Source of the DNA: a virus
DNA: 36,389 nucleotides
Virus record (IMG/VR): IMGVR_UViG_3300020222_000088
Coordinates: 1-36,389 of that record
Strand: one strand, 5' to 3'
Shown here: one piece after another, positions 33,124-36,389 of the stretch
How positions within the stretch are numbered: the stretch's first letter is position 1
Layout: each line of letters opens with the position of its first letter
Position numbers and translations under genes: made by a program
The notes under the pieces: generated by a model
Databases searched by the model: none
What the model was told of the DNA's origin: nothing
The model's input: the letters and a program-made list of their open reading frames with translations, nothing else

Positions 33124-33754
33124 TTTGATCCAAATTAGTAATTTTATACATGTAATGGTCAGAAGTCTCAAATTTTCTCTTATTTTCCACTGAATATGTT
33201 GTCATATCAATTTCATATCCTGGATTTTTATCAATTCTATTAAATGTCCATGCGTTATCGTACCAAATAATGCGATTATTTGGGTAAGCATAGTAATTTC
33301 CAGTTTCAACTTTGAATAAATGGGCACATTTATGTTCAGGAGTTTCTGAAAAATTAAGATCTGGCACTCCTTTATTTTCCCAGGACCAATCAAGAGTAAA
33401 CATGTAAGTTCCTATTACTTTTTTTCCGTCTGGACGAATTAAATCTGCTTGTAATCCAGCAAGACGGGCACGTTTTTGAACATCAATGTAAGGAGAAAAG
33501 CAGTCCCAATACATAATGTCTTCTAAAGGTTCAATTGGCGCATCAGATTTCCAACAAAAAGCATGAAGAGGGCGTCGAGTCCAATTTACACCATTCTCAA
33601 GAAATGCCTCAAATAAAGGAACTCTTTTCTCAATACTTGCAACTGAATGTACATCACATTTAGTTACTTCACCATGTCCTTTCTGATGATTAAATAGAAA
33701 CTCATTACGGATATAACAAGACCAATCTGGTAGACTATGGTTTAGGTATGCCAC
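33119..33754 (-). CDS. Conserved cyanophage protein of unknown function (211 aa), GTG start
   Basis: This 211-residue protein opens with MAYLNHSLPDWSCYIRNEFL and is rich in aromatic residues and His/Cys (CDVHSVASIEKRVPLFEAFL, MYWDCFSPYIDVQKRARLAG, YYAYPNNRIIWYDNAWTFN). I recognise it as a protein that recurs in T4-like cyanophages with no assigned function. There is no signal peptide or membrane segment. The start codon is GTG (33754-33752) and shares one base with the TAG stop of the upstream 50-residue gene, so expression is probably coupled. This start is preferred because it keeps that coupling and no nearby ATG keeps the conserved N-terminus. Confidence 0.75.
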   Translation of the reverse strand: MAYLNHSLPDWSCYIRNEFLFNHQKGHGEVTKCDVHSVASIEKRVPLFEAFLENGVNWTRRPLHAFCWKSDAPIEPLEDIMYWDCFSPYIDVQKRARLAGLQADLIRPDGKKVIGTYMFTLDWSWENKGVPDLNFSETPEHKCAHLFKVETGNYYAYPNNRIIWYDNAWTFNRIDKNPGYEIDMTTYSVENKRKFETSDHYMYKITNLDQK

Positions 33755-33906
33755 TATGTTTTACCCTGTCCTCTATATTTCTTTCGTGCTTTATTACGAG
33801 ACGAAGCGGCATATTTGGTTCCCATCCCATTTCCTTGACGAGACTTTTTAGGAGGACCAGGAATATAATTAGTTTTATTTAAACCAACTTTAGATTTTAC
33901 AGCCAT
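33754..33906 (-). CDS. Small basic conserved cyanophage protein (50 aa)
   Basis: The reading frame encodes MAVKSKVGLNKTNYIPGPPK, then KSRQGNGMGTKYAASSRNKA and RKKYRGQGKT. It is very basic and Gly/Pro-rich, with no folded-domain signature; the charge suggests binding to nucleic acid or to acidic partners. I recognise the 'PGPPKKsRQG...SRNkaRKkYRGQG' pattern from several cyanomyoviruses, where it is unassigned. Its start shares one base with the upstream stop (TAATG), and its stop shares one base with the next start (TAGTG), forming a chain of three coupled genes. It is shorter than usual gene-calling cutoffs but conserved. Confidence 0.75.
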   Translation of the reverse strand: MAVKSKVGLNKTNYIPGPPKKSRQGNGMGTKYAASSRNKARKKYRGQGKT

Positions 33907-34073
33907 TAATAATTCCTCAGAATTTCAGTACGAATGCTTTTGGGACTTGGAGAACCTGTCTCATAATACTGGATTGCCAGATCCTCCATAAGGTCAAAAT
34001 ATTCTTCCTCTGTGAGATGAGAGAACACTCGTTTATTTCCCACATAGATGTTATATCTTTCTTCTGTTTGCAT
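33906..34073 (-). CDS. Small conserved cyanophage protein (55 aa)
   Basis: The frame encodes MQTEERYNIYVGNKRVFSHL, then TEEEYFDLMEDLAIQYYETG and SPSPKSIRTEILRNY. It looks like a small alpha/beta protein: a strand-turn-strand (YNIYVGNKRVFSHL) followed by an acidic helix. Proteins of this pattern recur in T4-like cyanophages with no known function. It begins 5 bases after the glycosyltransferase stop and overlaps the next gene by one base. Below normal size cutoffs, but the coupling and the recognisable pattern support it as real. Confidence 0.72.
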   Translation of the reverse strand: MQTEERYNIYVGNKRVFSHLTEEEYFDLMEDLAIQYYETGSPSPKSIRTEILRNY

Positions 34074-34078
34074 GTGAA

Positions 34079-34843
34079 TCAGATTATGCGAGTTTTTTCG
34101 TGTCCAACGCGAACGCGAGGATCACACCAAATCTCAAATCCTGCTTCTTTTGCATCAAGACAGAATGAAACATCTTCACCACACATATCTTGGACATCAC
34201 CACTCTCAAAAACTTGCATCTTTGGAGCAAACCAAGGATACTTCATTTCAGAGTGTTCGAACACACCATTCTTAATCAGAAGCCAACCAAATCCAGTATA
34301 ATCAACAGTAAATGGTTTACGACGTTTTGAGATACTCTCAATAGTTTCGTGATTCATTACACCACCGTTATTACGAAAATCATCTTCTTCTAACCAGTGA
34401 GCAACGGATGTAGTACGACCATCTTCGGTACAGTACCAACCTGCTGCAATATCTTTATCCATTAATACGAGTTGCCAGAACTTCTCAGTATTAAAAACGA
34501 TGTCACTATCAATCCAGAGTTGATAATCATAAGGTAGTTTTCCATCCCAAGGAACTTGATCAGGACCACGAAGAACATTTGCACCTAAACACTTGCAACG
34601 TGCAAAGTTCACCATCGAACTGTAGTCTTGAGAAATCTGAATGCTTGCACCCGCTTGAACCAGATCAAAGCAGAGTTGTACAAAACTCTTCAGATATGTA
34701 TAAGAAACTCCTCTACCTGGGAGGCAAAAAACAACACTTTTGCCTCTGATCATTTCTTTGGCAAGATCGTAATCAAATTCTTCAGTTGGGTTGTTTCTGG
34801 CAACTACAGGTGTTTTTGCTTTAACAGTAAATCCTTTAGCCAT
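34079..34843 (-). CDS. Glycosyltransferase-like protein, GT-A fold
   Basis: This 254-residue protein has features of a GT-A glycosyltransferase. After a variable N-terminus it shows a nucleotide-binding-like strand (KSVVFCLPGRGVSYTYLKSF), then a region ending in a DXD-type motif (YQLWIDSDIVF; Asp112-Ser113-Asp114) expected to bind a metal and sugar nucleotide. Later it has FTVDYTGFGWLLIKNGVF and GEDVSFCLDAKEAGFEIWCD, the second acidic block of such enzymes (Glu223-Asp224), and VGHEK near the end (His248). Similar proteins are common in cyanophages. The substrate cannot be read from sequence; targets could be host surface polysaccharide, phage proteins or DNA. It leads a coupled run of small genes. 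Family-level confidence is good, activity inferred. Confidence 0.75.
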   Translation of the reverse strand: MAKGFTVKAKTPVVARNNPTEEFDYDLAKEMIRGKSVVFCLPGRGVSYTYLKSFVQLCFDLVQAGASIQISQDYSSMVNFARCKCLGANVLRGPDQVPWDGKLPYDYQLWIDSDIVFNTEKFWQLVLMDKDIAAGWYCTEDGRTTSVAHWLEEDDFRNNGGVMNHETIESISKRRKPFTVDYTGFGWLLIKNGVFEHSEMKYPWFAPKMQVFESGDVQDMCGEDVSFCLDAKEAGFEIWCDPRVRVGHEKTRII

Positions 34844-34875
34844 AATTGTTTGTAATTACATTTCAGATCATAACA

Positions 34876-34888
34876 TATTATATAGAGA
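34876..34888 (-). promoter_or_regulatory. -10-like box TATAAT before the glycosyltransferase gene
   Basis: On the minus strand a TATAAT (34882-34877) sits 33 bases upstream of the glycosyltransferase start in the 49-base gap. The surrounding 13-mer TCTCTATATAATA matches one upstream of the AbrB-like gene at 12 of 13 bases. I find no convincing -35 at 17 bases, so an early or middle promoter is only suggested. Confidence 0.4.
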
Positions 34889-34892
34889 AACG

Positions 34893-35066
34893 TCAAGAAG
34901 GGTCATATTCTGACAACACAACTTCATCGCCCTCAAGATCGAACTTAATTTCAGTATCTTCATACCAAGATAGTTCATTAGCGATCCACTCAGGAATTAT
35001 AACATAATACTCACCAGTAATTGGATCTACACTGATTGCCTTAATATTATGGGAATTTTTTTTCAT
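34893..35066 (-). CDS. AbrB-like small regulator (57 aa)
   Basis: The frame encodes MKKNSHNIKAISVDPITGEY, then YVIIPEWIANELSWYEDTEI and KFDLEGDEVVLSEYDPS. The pattern 'v.vDp.tGeyyv.iPewi...L.w..gd.i.f...gdevvl.' is that of AbrB / SpoVT-type swapped-hairpin DNA-binding or antitoxin-like domains, which T4-like cyanophages often carry. It is short and has no partner toxin beside it. Upstream lies a -10-like box embedded in a 10-bp inverted repeat with large spacer, plus a direct repeat, suggesting autoregulation. It is the last gene before the GC-rich block. Family assignment is moderate; DNA binding is inferred. Confidence 0.65.
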   Translation of the reverse strand: MKKNSHNIKAISVDPITGEYYVIIPEWIANELSWYEDTEIKFDLEGDEVVLSEYDPS

Positions 35067-35086
35067 CCGCAGTTAATATTGTTTTA

Positions 35087-35136
35087 TTTTTCGGTATTAT
35101 ATAGCGACCTTGTGAGTATTTTTAACTACCGAAAAA
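35087..35136 (-). promoter_or_regulatory. Candidate promoter/operator of the AbrB-like gene
   Basis: Arms TTTTTCGGTA (35087-35096) and TACCGAAAAA (35127-35136) form a perfect 10-bp inverted repeat 30 bases apart. A minus-strand TATAAT (35101-35096) overlaps the promoter-proximal arm by one base and lies 30 bases before the ATG. The symmetry fits a regulator site; a long-looped RNA stem is the alternative. Confidence 0.4.
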
Positions 35137-35166
35137 ATTTTTATCCCCCTTGTGTATTTTTAGCTA
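35108..35166. repeat. Imperfect direct repeat upstream of the AbrB-like gene
   Basis: Two copies: CCTTGTGAGTATTTTTAAC (35108-35126, continuing TA) and CCTTGTGTATTTTTAGCTA (35148-35166), differing by a 2-base insertion and one substitution. Their start points are 40 bases apart. Possible second binding site; no function shown. Confidence 0.5.
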
Positions 35167-35200
35167 GCTTTGGTAACACTTTATAGATTAGGGTAGTTAG

Positions 35201-35216
35201 GCGTTTTTATAAACGC
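35201..35216. other. Short perfect hairpin at the AT-rich / GC-rich boundary
   Basis: GCGTTT (35201-35206) and AAACGC (35211-35216) pair around a 4-base loop TTAT. Sequence to the left is strongly AT-rich; to the right GC-rich for the remaining 1.17 kb. It could be a terminator remnant, a recombination scar or an assembly join. Confidence 0.6.
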
Positions 35217-35250
35217 GGCCCCGCGCCGACCGCGCAACCCGCACGGGGCC
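35217..35250. terminator. GC-rich stem after the leftmost GC-block gene
   Basis: GGCCCCG (35217-35223) pairs with CGGGGCC (35244-35250) around a 20-base loop, 28 bases past the stop of the 73-residue gene. There is no U-tract right after it on the minus transcript, so termination is uncertain. The 35067-35278 stretch holds no gene that I can support. Confidence 0.3.
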
Positions 35251-35278
35251 ACTGCGGTCACGAACGCTCAGCACTGCC

Positions 35279-35500
35279 TCAGCGCACGTCTGCTAAGGCG
35301 CTGTTGGCGGTGCTCATACGGGTGGCACTGCTGCCAGCGGCGCCGCCATGAGTGCGGACGCGGGTGCTGCCGCCTTTGATCCGATCCACCCAGCGGTTGG
35401 ATGCAGCACCATGAGCAGTGGGCAGGCGGTGAAGGGTCAGAGCACCTGAAGCGATGGCGGCGTTCAGATCAGCGGCGGTCATCACGGTGAGGGTGGTCAT
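35279..35500 (-). CDS. Unknown small basic protein (73 aa), GC-rich block
   Basis: The protein begins MTTLTVMTAADLNAAIASGA and continues with LHRLPTAHGAASNRWVDRIK, then a Gly/Arg/Thr/Ser-rich tail. The frame is open upstream to 35533, but I choose the ATG at 35500. The longer form would start upstream of the TACAAT box (35529-35524), and the chosen start has the same leader as the 60-residue gene. No family recognised. Codon use (mostly G/C third positions) is quite unlike the phage genes to the left. It is basic and Ala-rich with no membrane segment. Function unknown. Confidence 0.5.
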   Translation of the reverse strand: MTTLTVMTAADLNAAIASGALTLHRLPTAHGAASNRWVDRIKGGSTRVRTHGGAAGSSATRMSTANSALADVR

Positions 35501-35523
35501 CGGTGTGGTTGTGAACTGAGAGA

Positions 35524-35529
35524 ATTGTA
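35524..35529 (-). promoter_or_regulatory. -10 box TACAAT before the 73-residue gene
   Basis: TACAAT on the minus strand lies 23 bases before ATG. The leader contains CTCAGTTCACAACCAC and then ACCG before ATG, nearly the same as the leader of the 60-residue gene at 35960-35982, and has no Shine-Dalgarno. No strong -35 was seen. Confidence 0.5.
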
Positions 35530-35551
35530 GCACGAAGTGGAGGGTGGTGGG

Positions 35552-35716
35552 TCAGTACCCGTTGAGGAAGTCGTGCAGTGCTTCCTGGTATTCTGCCTCA
35601 GTGTGGAAGGTCCGAGCACCGATCACGCAAGGGAAAGTCCGCTTAGGGGCGGGTGCCTTGCTGGGCTCCTTGCCCTGGGAGAGGATCTGTTGCACGTAGG
35701 GATTGGTTTTGTTCAT
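35552..35716 (-). CDS. Unknown small protein (54 aa), GC-rich block
   Basis: The frame encodes MNKTNPYVQQILSQGKEPSK, then APAPKRTFPCVIGARTFHTE and AEYQEALHDFLNGY. The second half (an aromatic strand followed by an acidic helix EYQEALHDFL) looks like a small folded unit; the first half is a Pro/Lys linker. No family recognised. Only 6 bases separate a TACAAT box from the ATG, so the transcript would start at or next to the start codon. Evidence for being real is the promoter fit, codon use matching its neighbours, and a start that suits the box. Confidence 0.5.
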   Translation of the reverse strand: MNKTNPYVQQILSQGKEPSKAPAPKRTFPCVIGARTFHTEAEYQEALHDFLNGY

Positions 35717-35722
35717 ACCCGT

Positions 35723-35728
35723 ATTGTA
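35723..35728 (-). promoter_or_regulatory. -10 box TACAAT giving a probably leaderless mRNA
   Basis: TACAAT at 35728-35723 on the minus strand, followed by six bases and then ATG at 35716. With the usual 6-7 base distance, transcription would begin at the start codon. A weak stem CACCT/AGGTG (35763-35767 and 35772-35776) lies between this box and the preceding gene. Confidence 0.45.
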
Positions 35729-35776
35729 GGGGTTCAGGGGGGGTTTGGGAGTGGTTGTGTGCCACCTCCTCAGGTG

Positions 35777-35959
35777 TCACTCTTCGTCGTCCTCATACCA
35801 GGCGGCGGATTCGAAGTCGTCCTGATCCTCAACGGGCAGGGCGTCGCGGCGCACCAGCTCCACATAGCAGGCGTCGTACTGAGCGTCGTCGTGGTTGACG
35901 TTGGCGTCGTCCATCAGGGAAACCAGTTCGGCGTCAGAGAGGGAAGCGAAGGCGGTCAT
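35777..35959 (-). CDS. Unknown small acidic protein (60 aa), GC-rich block
   Basis: The protein opens MTAFASLSDAELVSLMDDAN and ends in DFESAAWYEDDEE. It is strongly acidic (about a third Asp/Glu) with one likely helix pair (DAELVSLMDDANVNHDD ... YDACYVELVRRDAL). No family recognised. Very acidic small phage proteins sometimes mimic DNA, but nothing here shows that. The ATG follows a TATACT box by 23 bases with the shared CTCAGTTCA-type leader. Function unknown. Confidence 0.55.
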   Translation of the reverse strand: MTAFASLSDAELVSLMDDANVNHDDAQYDACYVELVRRDALPVEDQDDFESAAWYEDDEE

Positions 35960-35982
35960 CGGTGGTTGTCTGAACTGAGATC

Positions 35983-35988
35983 AGTATA
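35983..35988 (-). promoter_or_regulatory. -10 box TATACT before the 60-residue gene
   Basis: TATACT at 35988-35983 on the minus strand, then GATCTCAGTTCAGACAACCA and CCG before the ATG. The CTCAGTTCA...ACAACCAC leader is shared with the 73-residue gene and lacks a Shine-Dalgarno. Confidence 0.5.
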
Positions 35989-36002
35989 GAGGGTCGGCAG
36001 GG

Positions 36003-36200
36003 TCAGTCGCGGTCGCTGATGTGCCAGACCGTCGATTGGACCATAGGCGCCTTGCCTGAGCGGATTGCCTCCCGCTGTGCTTCCTCCTGCTGCATCCGCT
36101 GCAGGTAGGATGCCATGACCGCCTGGCAGATGGGGTCGGCCGCAGCGGCGTCGTTGATCAGGAAGGCGCCGCCGTGAGCGGGTTGGAGTGGTTTCTTCAT
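36003..36200 (-). CDS. Unknown small protein (65 aa), GC-rich block
   Basis: From the ATG at 36200 the frame encodes MKKPLQPAHGGAFLINDAAA, then ADPICQAVMASYLQRMQQEE and AQREAIRSGKAPMVQSTVWH. The frame is open further up to 36251, but that longer form would run through the terminator-like hairpin and the TATACT box, so the shorter start is preferred. A helix-rich centre (ICQAVMASYLQRMQQEEAQREAI) suggests a small alpha-helical protein. No family recognised. The promoter is 6-7 bases before ATG. Confidence 0.55.
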   Translation of the reverse strand: MKKPLQPAHGGAFLINDAAAADPICQAVMASYLQRMQQEEAQREAIRSGKAPMVQSTVWHISDRD

Positions 36201-36206
36201 GCTGTC

Positions 36207-36212
36207 AGTATA
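36207..36212 (-). promoter_or_regulatory. -10 box TATACT giving a probably leaderless mRNA
   Basis: TATACT at 36212-36207 on the minus strand is 6 bases from the ATG at 36200, so transcription would start at about the start codon. It follows directly after the terminator-like hairpin of the upstream gene. Confidence 0.45.
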
Positions 36213-36217
36213 GAAGC

Positions 36218-36241
36218 AAAAGGGAGGGGTCGTCCCCCTCC
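36218..36241 (-). terminator. Rho-independent-like terminator of the metallopeptidase-like gene
   Basis: On the minus strand GGAGGGG (36241-36235) pairs with CCCCTCC (36229-36223) around a 5-base loop, followed by CTTTT. It lies 13 bases past the stop of the HELIH gene. The stem is strong; the T-tract is short (four). Confidence 0.6.
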
Positions 36242-36253
36242 GTTGTGCCACTA

Positions 36254-36389
36254 TCAGAATTGGAAGCGGTCGGCGTAGATCTGCTCCAGGCGGTATGCCT
36301 CCTCCTCCCGTGCCTCCTCCTCCAGGTTGCCCTCCAGGGTTTGGCGGCAGTGGATCAACTCATGGATCAGGGTCACCACGTACTCAGAG
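36254..36389 (-). CDS. Probable zinc metallopeptidase-like protein, N-terminus cut by window edge
   Basis: Only the last 44 full codons are in the window. They encode SEYVVTLIHELIHCRQTLEG, then NLEEEAREEEAYRLEQIYAD and RFQF before TGA. HELIH is an HExxH zinc-binding site (the two His as ligands, Glu as general base), and the downstream EEEAYRLE helix offers the third Glu ligand, as in gluzincin-type small phage or bacterial peptidase-like proteins. Family cannot be set from the fragment. Codon use matches the GC-rich block. It is followed by a strong terminator-like hairpin. Catalytic activity is an inference from the motif. Confidence 0.6.
   Translation of the reverse strand, partial: SEYVVTLIHELIHCRQTLEGNLEEEAREEEAYRLEQIYADRFQF

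Noticed and set aside
34860-34892. TTGACG near the TATAAT as a -35/-10 promoter
   Set aside because: The spacing is only 8 bases, far from the 16-18 needed; only the -10-like box was kept.
35067-35278. tRNA or other structured RNA gene at the composition boundary
   Set aside because: I found stems but no cloverleaf arms or TTCGA-type loop, and no known RNA pattern.
35501-35533. Longer start for the 73-residue gene (MLQFSQFTTT...)
   Set aside because: It begins upstream of the TACAAT box and would translate the leader that is shared with an unrelated gene.
35537-35989. A 150-residue plus-strand open frame in the GC-rich block
   Set aside because: It is antisense to the 54- and 60-residue minus-strand genes, which have matched promoters; long open antisense frames are expected in GC-rich DNA. 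The translation is rich in Gly/Val and shows no recognisable pattern.
36201-36251. Longer start for the 65-residue gene (MAQRRGTTPP...)
   Set aside because: That start would run through the terminator-like hairpin and the TATACT box; the ATG at 36200 directly follows the box.

Overview
The window is mostly a piece of a T4-like cyanophage genome (a contractile-tailed myovirus of the cyanomyovirus / Kyanoviridae type) that infects marine Synechococcus or Prochlorococcus. The evidence is an AT-rich, tightly packed late operon on the minus strand holding recognisable T4 tail and neck genes in T4 order (25, 6, a giant gene in the gp7 slot, 8, then adsorption/tail proteins, 13, 14, 15, 16). With it are cyanophage-specific features: speD, a DUF4815 protein, a YHYH domain and small conserved cyanophage ORFs. 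Every gene I support is on the minus strand, so the layout below reads from right to left.

Right end (35217-36389): a GC-rich block unlike the rest, holding four small unknown ORFs and the 3' end of a probable zinc metallopeptidase (HELIH). The small ORFs each have a TATACT or TACAAT -10 box just upstream. Composition changes abruptly to AT-rich at a short perfect hairpin at 35201-35216. This is either a real accessory insertion or a chimeric assembly join; the sequence alone does not decide.

35066 to 32445: an accessory cluster with an AbrB-like regulator, a GT-A-like glycosyltransferase, two tiny conserved ORFs and a 211-residue unknown protein (the last three coupled by 1-base overlaps), S-adenosylmethionine decarboxylase (speD, a polyamine gene), and an 80-residue unknown.

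32411 to 1: the virion morphogenesis operon. Gp25 and gp6 are followed by a 4793-residue structural protein, gp8, a 2354-residue DUF4815 protein, several small or fibre-like proteins, neck proteins gp13 and gp14, tail-sheath stabiliser gp15, the small terminase gp16, and a conserved small protein running off the left edge. The large terminase gp17 is expected soon beyond it. Genes touch or overlap by one base (TAATG or TGATG), with Shine-Dalgarno sequences lying inside the preceding gene. T4-type late promoters (NATAAATA) occur before gp25, gp8, the 115-residue tail protein and speD.

The least ordinary biology is in the structural proteins. Two kinds of short beta-rich module (GxGY...PxI, and VDxE...RGxxGTxAxxH) recur across gp14, gp15, gp8, the DUF4815 protein and the giant protein. 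The giant gene also holds a block of in-frame repeats, including a 97-bp pair that differs at a single visible base. No tRNA, CRISPR array, insertion sequence or rRNA was seen.
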